This document shows, piece by piece, positions 1 through 7,056 of a DNA stretch of 64,000 bases (position 1 is its first letter; each line of letters opens with the position of its first letter). This DNA comes from Leadbetterella sp964489955 (GTDB taxonomy: Bacteria; Bacteroidota; Bacteroidia; Cytophagales; Spirosomataceae). A program made the translations under genes and the position numbers. Location: contig CAZBAV010000003.1 in assembly GCA_964489955.1 (NCBI GenBank), forward strand, positions 62,001 to 126,000. The letters run 5' to 3'. Under the pieces are notes generated by a model, which saw nothing but the letters and a program-made list of their open reading frames with translations, made no database searches and was not told the origin of the DNA.

Positions 1-880
1 GAAGTAAGATTATACCTAATGCAGGCGAGGTAGCGAAGAGTACCTTGCTGAAAACCGTGCCGTGCGTAAGTGATTTCTTTGTACCACAAAAAAGAGCTGT
101 TATTTGGTCTTCAAAGTTAAACTTGAGCTTATAGCTAAGCAGCATGGTAATGCCGTAGATAAGAATAAACAGGAGAATAACCCAAGTACTTAAAATCAGG
201 AAGTCTACCAAATTCATGCTAGCGAAAACCCCGCTTTCAAAGGAATGGACGAAACTCTTGTAGATCACTGCAAGAATCACACTTTTATCGAAATTAGAAA
301 GTGCCGAGCTGTACTTTTGGGCAAATGCCCCCAGCCATCTTCTTAGCAGCAAACCTACCAAAACCGGAGCGAAAATTTCCAGTAGCAGATTGGTATATAC
401 TTCCACAAAATCTATAGATCCTGTTACTTCGGAACCAGAGAAAAGCCCCATCCAAAGTGGCGTAACGGCAATCCCAATCAAACCCGAAATACTAGCATTA
501 AAAATAGCGGCAGGAATATTGCCTTTGGCTATGGCTACCATCACCACAGAGGATGACACCGTAGAGGGCAAAGCACCTAGAAACAATAGACCCAACCAGA
601 CCATTTCCTCCTCTTGATTACCAAGAAAAAAGGGACGGATAGCAATTACCACTAAAGGAAATATGATGAACGTAATTGCCTGCACTAATATATGTAGTCG
701 CCAATTACTTAAACCCGACTTTAGCTTTTCCGGGCTAAGTTTTAACCCGTAAAAGAAAAAAATAAGTGAAATACCCACACCCGTAAAGCTATCTAGAGGC
801 AAGAGATGGGCTAGCTCAGGGATGAAAAAGGCCAGAGCTATCATATACAAAATAGCCAATATAAAGAGGTCTATTTTCAT
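1..880 (-). CDS. Bile acid:sodium symporter family transporter (SBF-like), 3' end outside window
   Basis: Reading the minus strand from the ATG at 880 gives an open frame to the window edge, so the C-terminus is missing (about 293 residues seen). The translation is a chain of hydrophobic helices. It begins MKIDLFILAILYMIALAFF, has a short GLKLSPEKLKSG stretch after the second helix and the glycine/serine-rich GALPSTVSSSVVMVA segment. That layout fits the BASS/SBF superfamily (SBF-like, YfeH type), which imports organic anions with Na+. The start codon overlaps the crtB stop by four bases (ATGA), so it is the last gene of the accD-crtI-crtB operon and probably translationally coupled. The substrate is unknown; a role linked to carotenoids is only inferred from position. 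Confidence 0.75.
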   Translation of the reverse strand, partial: MKIDLFILAILYMIALAFFIPELAHLLPLDSFTGVGISLIFFFYGLKLSPEKLKSGLSNWRLHILVQAITFIIFPLVVIAIRPFFLGNQEEEMVWLGLLFLGALPSTVSSSVVMVAIAKGNIPAAIFNASISGLIGIAVTPLWMGLFSGSEVTGSIDFVEVYTNLLLEIFAPVLVGLLLRRWLGAFAQKYSSALSNFDKSVILAVIYKSFVHSFESGVFASMNLVDFLILSTWVILLFILIYGITMLLSYKLKFNFEDQITALFCGTKKSLTHGTVFSKVLFATSPALGIILL

Positions 881-1713
881 ACAGAAGCTAGTTGTTTTTG
901 TACAAAAACACGACCAAAAAGTAGATACTTTTTCCAGTCATCTATCCTTATCCTTTCTGTAAGAATCTTGTTTGCCGAAGTTTCCTTTATCCTATTAAAA
1001 AGTGCTAAGTAGTATAAATATGCTAGCAGAACCCCAAACCTAACTCCACGCGGCAATGCATAAACACCCGCCTTTGCTACTTTAAAATCTTCTGCTATAT
1101 CAGATTCTATTTCTGCTTTTATTTTGGGGCAAAAATTATCTAAATCAAGATGCGGAAAATAAACCCGCCCACGATCTTGGGCGTCACTTTGTATGTCTCT
1201 CAAAAAATTAACCTTTTGGAAAGCCGCCCCAAGCCTCCTAGACGGCTCTTGCAGAGGTTGGTAAAGTTCTGGATTTCCGTCGGAAAAAACCTTGAGGCAC
1301 ATTAAACCCACCACTTCTGCCGAACCATAAATGTACTCCTGATACTTGCTATCTGTATAGTTCATGGGTTTTAAATCCATCTCCATACTTTCGAAAAAAG
1401 CATCAATGTGCCGCTGCTCTAAACCATAGTCATGTACCACCTTTTGGAAAGCGTTTAAGATAGGATTTAGACTTATTCCCATAGAAATAGCCGAATTGGT
1501 ATCCTTCTTAAAATCTGCTAAAAGCTGAGCTTGTGGGTAACCGTAAAGCGTATCCACAATTTCGTCTGCCAACCGCACAAACCCATAAATGCCATAAATA
1601 GCGTTTTGGTATTTGGGTGCCATAAGTGTAATACCTATAGAAAAGGAGGTGCTGTAAGTCCGGGTTACAGACTTAGCATTTTCAAACGATATTTTATCAA
1701 ACAACTCCCTCAC
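877..1713 (-). CDS. crtB: Phytoene synthase (squalene/phytoene synthase family)
   Basis: Joins two geranylgeranyl diphosphates head to head to make phytoene, the first committed carotenoid step. The 278-residue protein has the usual family length. Both Asp-rich Mg2+-diphosphate motifs are visible: DEIVD at residues 50-54, and a second one in RDIQSDAQDRGRVYFP in the C-terminal half. The start is a GTG at 1713 that overlaps the crtI stop as GTGA, so translation is probably coupled. It lies between crtI and the SBF-like transporter in one operon. A squalene synthase is less likely because crtI is adjacent. Confidence 0.93.
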   Translation of the reverse strand: MRELFDKISFENAKSVTRTYSTSFSIGITLMAPKYQNAIYGIYGFVRLADEIVDTLYGYPQAQLLADFKKDTNSAISMGISLNPILNAFQKVVHDYGLEQRHIDAFFESMEMDLKPMNYTDSKYQEYIYGSAEVVGLMCLKVFSDGNPELYQPLQEPSRRLGAAFQKVNFLRDIQSDAQDRGRVYFPHLDLDNFCPKIKAEIESDIAEDFKVAKAGVYALPRGVRFGVLLAYLYYLALFNRIKETSANKILTERIRIDDWKKYLLFGRVFVQKQLASV

Positions 1714-3164
1714 GATTTACAAATATAGTCTGCGGCCACCATTCCTGAAACCAAAGCAGGAGGAACTCCCGGGCCTGGTACAGTAAGTTGACCGGCAAAG
1801 TACATGTTTTTTATCTTTTTGTGCCTAAGTTTTGGTTTAAATATTGCGGTTTGCTGTAACGTATTGGCCAAACCATACGCATTACCCTTATAGGCATGGT
1901 AGTCAGCCTTAAAGTCATTTACCGCATAACTTCTCTTTACTACCACCGTTTCTTCTATATCAACACCACAATACTTACCCAACCGCTGCATCAAGATTTT
2001 GTAATATTTCTCTCGCAATTCTTCCGTATCTTCCAGATTTGGAGCAATAGGCACCAAAACAAAGATGTTTTCCATATTTTCAGGGGCCACACTTGGGTCC
2101 GTTTTAGATGGGGCACAAACGTAAAACAAAGGCTTACTAGGCCACTGAGGAGCTTCGTAAATTTCTTTTGCGTGCAGCTCGAACTCCTCATCAAAGAACA
2201 AGTTATGATGTTCTAGCTTGGCCAGCTTCTGATTTATTCCCAAGTAAAAAACCAATGCCGATGGAGCTAAAACTCTGCTTTCCCAATATTTGTCTGTATA
2301 ATTTGCGTTCTCACACAGGAGCGTATCGGTATGTCTATAGTCTGCTGTGCTCAGCACTGCATCACAGTTGTAGGTGTCCGACTTTGTTTTCACAGAAACT
2401 ACCTTCCTATTCTGGATCTCGAACCCTGTTACTTCGGCATTAAACACAACCTTAACGCCATTATCTAGTGCAAGTTTCTCCAAAGCTTTCGGTATTTTTC
2501 CCATTCCACCCATGGGATACCACGTACCCAGGGCCATTTCGGCATAGTTCATGAGACTATACAAGGCGGGTGTATTCTGTGGAGTAGCTCCCAGAAATAA
2601 AACAGGAAATTCAAGTATTTTAAGTATCTGCGGATCAGAAAAAAACTTACGAACATGCTTAGAAAAAGCCTTGTACATATCAGTTTTGAAAACTTTGCCT
2701 AGCAACCGCAAGTCCAGGTATTCTCCTACACTTACTGACGGTTTCCAAACAAACTCTCCCATGCCAATATCGTATTTTTCCCTGGCTTGAAGAAGAAAGC
2801 GTTCCAATGACTGCCCTGCTCCCTGTTCAATGCTTTCAAAAAGAGTTTTTAGGCCTTCTACACCTGCCGGCAAGGCTACGGTATTGTCTTTAAAGATTAC
2901 TTGGTAAGATGGATCGAGTCTTTGAAGCGTATAATAATCAGCTGTTTTCTTTCCGAAAGAGGCAAAAAAAGTATCGAAAACATCAGGCATCCAATACCAA
3001 CTGGGCCCCATATCGAAGGTAAATCCTTCTTTTTTCCAAACTCCAGCCCGACCTCCGCCTGTGCTGTTTTTTTCTAAGATAGTAACCTGGTTTCCCGCTG
3101 CCGCTAACCTACTGGCAGCGGCCATTCCCGCAATACCAGACCCTATTACTATTATCCTAGCCAA
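1710..3164 (-). CDS. crtI: Phytoene desaturase (CrtI family)
   Basis: FAD-dependent desaturase that converts phytoene to more conjugated carotenes such as lycopene. The 484-residue protein opens with a dinucleotide-binding fold (IVIGSGIAGMAAASRLAAAG). It carries the GGRAG motif after the first strand pair and ends with the family signature around YFAGQLTVPGPGVPPALVSG. It starts 7 bp after the accD stop and overlaps crtB by 4 bp. No geranylgeranyl diphosphate synthase, cyclase or ketolase gene is in the window, so the final pigment cannot be read from here. Related amine-oxidase-like CrtD/CrtN enzymes are alternatives, but the pairing with crtB favours CrtI. Confidence 0.93.
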   Translation of the reverse strand: MARIIVIGSGIAGMAAASRLAAAGNQVTILEKNSTGGGRAGVWKKEGFTFDMGPSWYWMPDVFDTFFASFGKKTADYYTLQRLDPSYQVIFKDNTVALPAGVEGLKTLFESIEQGAGQSLERFLLQAREKYDIGMGEFVWKPSVSVGEYLDLRLLGKVFKTDMYKAFSKHVRKFFSDPQILKILEFPVLFLGATPQNTPALYSLMNYAEMALGTWYPMGGMGKIPKALEKLALDNGVKVVFNAEVTGFEIQNRKVVSVKTKSDTYNCDAVLSTADYRHTDTLLCENANYTDKYWESRVLAPSALVFYLGINQKLAKLEHHNLFFDEEFELHAKEIYEAPQWPSKPLFYVCAPSKTDPSVAPENMENIFVLVPIAPNLEDTEELREKYYKILMQRLGKYCGVDIEETVVVKRSYAVNDFKADYHAYKGNAYGLANTLQQTAIFKPKLRHKKIKNMYFAGQLTVPGPGVPPALVSGMVAADYICKS

Positions 3165-3171
3165 GAAATCC

Positions 3172-4026
3172 TTATTTCAGATTCTGGGTAAGCAATGTAG
3201 CTGTATCCGAAAGCTTGTTTTTAAGTTCCTTTCTATCCACTATAAAGTCTAGAAAACCATGTTCAAGAACAAATTCTGCAGTTTGGAAACCCTTAGGAAG
3301 GTCTTTTCCAATAGTTTCTTTAATAACCCTTGGTCCTGCAAAACCTATAAGAGAACCCGGTTCTGCAATATTAAAGTCACCTAACATAGCAAACGACGCC
3401 GTAACACCTCCTGTAGTAGGGTCTGTAAGTAAAGATATATAAGGAATTTTTGCTTCTTCTAATAGAGCCAGTTTAGCCGAAGTTTTGGCCATCTGCATTA
3501 AAGAGAATCCCGCCTCCATCATCCTGGCTCCTCCAGACTTTGAAATCATCAAGAAAGGCGACTTAGTTTTAAGAGAATGATCTATTCCACGTGCTATTTT
3601 CTCGCCCACTACGGAGCCCATAGACCCTCCAATGAATGAAAAGTCCATACATGAAATAGTGAAGTTTACGCCATTTATAGTGCCGTATGCGGTACGGCAA
3701 GCATCTTTTAGCCCTGTTTTCTCTATAGTAGCTTTTATCCTACTCGGATATGCTTTGGTATCTACAAACCCAAGCGGGTCTCCAGATATCATGTCTTTGT
3801 CTAACTCCGTGAATTTCCCCTCATCAAACAAGATAGAGAAATACTCCTCAGAACCTATTTTCTCATGATAGTTACACTTGGTGCAGGTATACGCATTTTC
3901 CTGGTGTTCACGGGTTTGAGACACGTTTTTACAGCTTGGACATTGGTACCAAATACCATCTGGTGCTTCACGTTTAAGCTCTGTAGGTGTACTTATTCCT
4001 TTTTCTGTTCTTCTAAACCAAGACAT
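3172..4026 (-). CDS. accD: Acetyl-CoA carboxylase carboxyltransferase subunit beta
   Basis: Beta subunit of the carboxyltransferase that moves CO2 from biotin to acetyl-CoA, giving malonyl-CoA for fatty acids; it partners with AccA. The N-terminal four-cysteine zinc finger (CPSC then CTKC) is followed by the crotonase-like carboxyltransferase fold with GGARMMEAG and DPTTGGVTASFAMLGD. I place the start at the ATG at 4026 (MSWFRRTEKGI, 284 residues). Family members begin with this sequence, and the 12 extra residues from an upstream ATG (4062) have no counterpart. It is the first gene of the operon with crtI and crtB, which ties a lipid housekeeping gene to carotenoid genes. Confidence 0.94.
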   Translation of the reverse strand: MSWFRRTEKGISTPTELKREAPDGIWYQCPSCKNVSQTREHQENAYTCTKCNYHEKIGSEEYFSILFDEGKFTELDKDMISGDPLGFVDTKAYPSRIKATIEKTGLKDACRTAYGTINGVNFTISCMDFSFIGGSMGSVVGEKIARGIDHSLKTKSPFLMISKSGGARMMEAGFSLMQMAKTSAKLALLEEAKIPYISLLTDPTTGGVTASFAMLGDFNIAEPGSLIGFAGPRVIKETIGKDLPKGFQTAEFVLEHGFLDFIVDRKELKNKLSDTATLLTQNLK

Positions 4027-4076
4027 AGAGTTATTAGATAATGGGGAACAAAGAAAAAACATTTTTCGTCGGAAAA

Positions 4077-4084
4077 CAAACCTA
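4077..4084 (-). promoter_or_regulatory. Predicted -7 element (TAGGTTTG) for the accD-crt operon
   Basis: Matches the Bacteroidota -7 consensus TAnnTTTG. The predicted start of transcription is near 4071, about 45 nt ahead of the accD ATG at 4026. No clear -33 TTTG was found. Confidence 0.45.
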
Positions 4085-4190
4085 TTTCTTTCTTTAACAC
4101 CCCCCGAAGGCGACGGCTTTGGGAAGACTTTTGGATCAAATATCTATCGTTACCCATAAAAAGTATAGCTTTTGTTCACTTTTTGCTCTC

Positions 4191-5207
4191 TTATTTATAG
4201 AAAAATTGCTTTTGATTACCGTCCCTTTCAGTAAGTATTCCAAAGCCCTGCCGCTGTCCATCAGTATAATTTACCCTTAGTTCATCTCCATTATTGTATA
4301 CATACCTAACGTTTTTGCCATGCATTTTCCCATTTTGGAAACTTCCTTCATAACGGTCTCCATTTGCAAAATACAAAATGCCCGCTCCGTGAAACTTCCC
4401 GTTTTGGAACTGTCCCACATACTTTAGCAAGCCATCAGCAAAATACTCTCTGCCATATCCGTGTCTTTTCCCCATATACCAGCCTCCTTCATACCTTTCG
4501 GAAGTCTTTGAGTTTACAGCTACGCCCCTACCTTCTGTACAGTTTCCCTCAATACATCCTGTGGTGCGAACCGGTTCTGCTTCAATACTAACCAGTACAG
4601 GGGCAGGCAGTGTGGGCACTTGAGGATATAGCTCCTTGGCGTTGTAATACCCGGTTGATATTGCTTTCAGCCGGTTGCTCTTTCCCGGATGGGATGTCGT
4701 AGCATGGTTTCCGGTTACCATATTTATGGCAGACTGGGCCTGCTGCAGAGTGGCTCCCATTTGATACATTACAAAACCGCTGAATTCGTCGGCTTCTAAC
4801 TCACGCGTATGGTCAGACCCTCCACCTTTTATAGTATGTCCTTGCAAGTGGTGGCCTATTTCATGTGCCAAAACACTTAAAGCAGCCCACTCTGATTTTC
4901 CCACAAGATTAAGTTTACTAAAAAATCGGGAATCGTATACAATAAGCCGCTCCCCGTTACGCGTGGCAGCAAAACAGTTGTCTATGTTAGGACACTCCAT
5001 AACATAGAAGTTCTGCTTTAAACCGGACCGCCTCACGATGTTTTCTACAGCCTTGTTCACTTCTGGTCTAGAGGTAAAGGCTATCAGGTTACAGATTTCC
5101 TTTTCATTGATAGCCGAACCAAAATAGCTTTTGCCCACCACAATAGAATTGTCTTGGGCAAAAGCACCGAAAGAAATAAAAATAAAAAAAGTCTGGAAAG
5201 CTCTCAT
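4191..5207 (-). CDS. Secreted M48-type metallopeptidase with C-terminal MORN repeats
   Basis: The 338-residue protein has a signal peptide (MRAFQTFFIFISFGAFAQ). A zinc peptidase segment follows, with HEIGHH at residues 115-120 and a downstream ELEAD at 136-140 that would supply the third zinc ligand; this is the M48 arrangement. After a linker with a CIEGNC pair, residues about 232-335 form several MORN repeats (YEGGWYMGKRHGYG, YVGQFQNGKFHGAG, YEGSFQNGKMHGKN). MORN repeats bind lipid or protein in other systems. Unlike HtpX it has no membrane helices after the signal. The substrate is unknown. It is probably periplasmic or outer-surface and stands alone. Confidence 0.8.
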   Translation of the reverse strand: MRAFQTFFIFISFGAFAQDNSIVVGKSYFGSAINEKEICNLIAFTSRPEVNKAVENIVRRSGLKQNFYVMECPNIDNCFAATRNGERLIVYDSRFFSKLNLVGKSEWAALSVLAHEIGHHLQGHTIKGGGSDHTRELEADEFSGFVMYQMGATLQQAQSAINMVTGNHATTSHPGKSNRLKAISTGYYNAKELYPQVPTLPAPVLVSIEAEPVRTTGCIEGNCTEGRGVAVNSKTSERYEGGWYMGKRHGYGREYFADGLLKYVGQFQNGKFHGAGILYFANGDRYEGSFQNGKMHGKNVRYVYNNGDELRVNYTDGQRQGFGILTERDGNQKQFFYK

Positions 5208-5512
5208 AGGCCGGAATCGGAATATGGAGAATTAACGAAAAGAGGCTCCATTATGGTATGTAATGCATTAAACAGGCCCGCATATTTATATTTTTTGTTT
5301 CCTTATATGTTAACCTTCAGAGGTTTCTCTTAGGCGATTTTTTGCTTTCTATCTTATTTTTTGCTATCTTCACTTAGTCTTTTTTTCAACACAAGTTAAT
5401 GAACTCTTGCATCCGTCAGTATAATAAATCTTTAACTACTAGCATCAATGTAGGGGTAACCTAAACGAGAAATAATTCTTTATTTTTCTTTCAAAACTTT
5501 ACCGGTAAAATT
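5208..5512. other. Intergenic region between divergent genes
   Basis: About 305 bp, A/T rich, with several runs of T. I see no open frame, RNA gene or convincing hairpin. It presumably holds the promoters of the two flanking divergent genes, but no full TTTG-N19-TAnnTTTG match was found. Confidence 0.4.
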
Positions 5513-6058
5513 ATGAATGTAAGTCTTATAAAAACAGTACTGTTGGCAAGCTGTCTAAATTATAGTTTAGGGTTTGGCCAAAGCACTGTTGAAATACCCG
5601 AACTCCTCAATGGGGATACCCCGCAGAGAATATTAAGAGAGAAAAATATAGGGCGGCCGAGCGGATATGCCATATTTGAGTTTTGGGTAAACATGGATGG
5701 CTCTGTGGATAGTATCAAAATCCAAAGCAAATACTATAAAGAAGAAGACTACTGGGTAAAGTCTTTAGACAAAAGGGATTATGAAACCATAGCTAATTTT
5801 AAGTTTAAACCTGTAAAAACCCCTGTACGGATACAACACAAACTATATTTATCCTTATACAATAATCGGTTTGGATACGAAGACATAACCCGTCCTAATA
5901 AATGGGACTATTTACAAATGTTTTACTACGGATTCCAGGAACTCCACGAGAATGAAATAAAGACCTACTTTACTGATGAAAAGGGGGGGGGTCAAGAATA
6001 TATCATAAAAAATAACACGATAATAATCGCCCCTGGCTTTTTAAGGAGTACATCATAA
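5513..6058 (+). CDS. Secreted protein, possible TonB-C-terminal-like fold
   Basis: The 181-residue protein has an N-terminal signal peptide (MNVSLIKTVLLASCLNYSLGFGQ). The body contains GYAIFEFWVNMDGSVDSIKI followed by a basic stretch ending in NFKFKPVKTPVRIQHKLYL. That resembles the TonB C-terminal/energy-transducer domain (a strand, then a G-x-V segment, then a F-x-P motif) common in Bacteroidota periplasmic proteins. Nine consecutive G (5983-5991) lie near the 3' end and encode the KGGG segment. A one-base change there would truncate or replace the last 20 or so residues. Function is not recognised. Confidence 0.6.
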   Translation: MNVSLIKTVLLASCLNYSLGFGQSTVEIPELLNGDTPQRILREKNIGRPSGYAIFEFWVNMDGSVDSIKIQSKYYKEEDYWVKSLDKRDYETIANFKFKPVKTPVRIQHKLYLSLYNNRFGYEDITRPNKWDYLQMFYYGFQELHENEIKTYFTDEKGGGQEYIIKNNTIIIAPGFLRSTS

Positions 6059-6132
6059 TCTACACCTACCGCTAGAAAAACAGCTTAAGCACTTTTTCTT
6101 TTAAGCCAAACCAAAGAGCATGCAAATTTAAG

Positions 6133-6165
6133 AAAGAGAGAAGCAGCAGTTTTCTCTCTTTTTAT
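6133..6165 (+). terminator. Rho-independent terminator
   Basis: AAAGAGAGAA (6133-6142) pairs with TTCTCTCTTT (6152-6161) and is followed by more T residues. It ends the transcript of the gene at 5513-6058. Confidence 0.65.
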
Positions 6166-6187
6166 CGTTCCATTCATAGGCCTTGCC

Positions 6188-6195
6188 TAACTTTG
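6188..6195 (+). promoter_or_regulatory. Predicted -7 element (TAACTTTG)
   Basis: Full match to TAnnTTTG. It would start transcription around 6201, some 27 nt before the ATG at 6228. It lies just after the upstream terminator, so the next gene is its own unit. Confidence 0.5.
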
Positions 6196-6227
6196 CATTT
6201 CCAAATAATTGAAAAACGTTACTTAAC

Positions 6228-6986
6228 ATGAAAAAGAGTCTTATCCTGCTTTTACTTCCTTTTATTTTCTTGTCCTGCTCTAGTGCAAAAGAAGAAACCA
6301 CAACAGCCCCATCGAATACCTACACGGTGGTATTTTTTGACAAAACACAAAGTGTAAACCCCAATGACAGCTTTGTGCGGAATAAATATCAACAGGCTCT
6401 ACGTGCGTTAGTAGATAAAAACATTAACCAGGAGGGCGATGTGCTAGATATTTACCTCATACATGAGAACACCGCTAAAGCTAAGGTGGTAAGCGTAAAA
6501 CCTCGTACACTAAAACCCAATACCGATGGCATGAGTCCTACCGACCGGGAAGCTGCAAGTCTTGCCTACGATATGGAAATAAAAAAAGAGAGACAACTGG
6601 TATACGATGCCCTACTAAAAAGCATGTTGACACCCAACACTTCTGCTTCTAATAATGAAACCAATGTTTCTGGAAGTGTTCCAGTAATAGCTGCCGCTAT
6701 CGGGGCGTACCCGAATGTACAAGCTTACTTTTTCTCTGATATGGTAGAGAGTATGAAATCTGGACGGGATTTCCACAAAACGCCCCCAACTAAACCTGCA
6801 CAAGCAGAAAGCTGGGCCATAGAAGATGCAAAAAAATATAGTTCTTACAACTTGCAGAATGCAGGCGTCTCCATTATCCTTCCCTTTTCCCCAACAAGCT
6901 CCAGCAAAGAAAACAATCCTCTGGTTACAGATTATTGGGAAACATTTTTCCGGATTCTGGGCGTGGGTAAAATAAGCGAAGAGTAA
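6228..6986 (+). CDS. Lipoprotein with a VWA-like fold
   Basis: The 252-residue protein has a lipoprotein signal with lipobox FLSC, so it should be anchored to a membrane. The following segment TYTVVFFDKTQSVN reads like the first strand of a von Willebrand A domain. There is a degenerate metal-site motif (DKTQS in place of DxSxS) and a second strand/motif around VQAYFFSDMVES. The role is unknown. It might sense or present a ligand on the periplasmic face. The VWA assignment rests on pattern only. Confidence 0.6.
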   Translation: MKKSLILLLLPFIFLSCSSAKEETTTAPSNTYTVVFFDKTQSVNPNDSFVRNKYQQALRALVDKNINQEGDVLDIYLIHENTAKAKVVSVKPRTLKPNTDGMSPTDREAASLAYDMEIKKERQLVYDALLKSMLTPNTSASNNETNVSGSVPVIAAAIGAYPNVQAYFFSDMVESMKSGRDFHKTPPTKPAQAESWAIEDAKKYSSYNLQNAGVSIILPFSPTSSSKENNPLVTDYWETFFRILGVGKISEE

Positions 6987-7002
6987 AAACTCTCTATGTT
7001 TT

Positions 7003-7026
7003 GTGTGGGCTTAAATAGCCCCACAC
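7003..7026. terminator. Hairpin between convergent genes
   Basis: GTGTGGGC (7003-7010) pairs with GCCCCACAC (7018-7026) with one bulged base. It sits between the ends of two convergent genes. A strong T tract is missing, so termination is only likely. Confidence 0.4.
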
Positions 7027-7056
7027 TGCATTTATAACGCCACACTGTTTGCTTTC

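Noticed and set aside
3172..4062. accD starting at 4062
   Set aside because: The added 12 residues are unlike the family, which begins at MSWFRR (4026).
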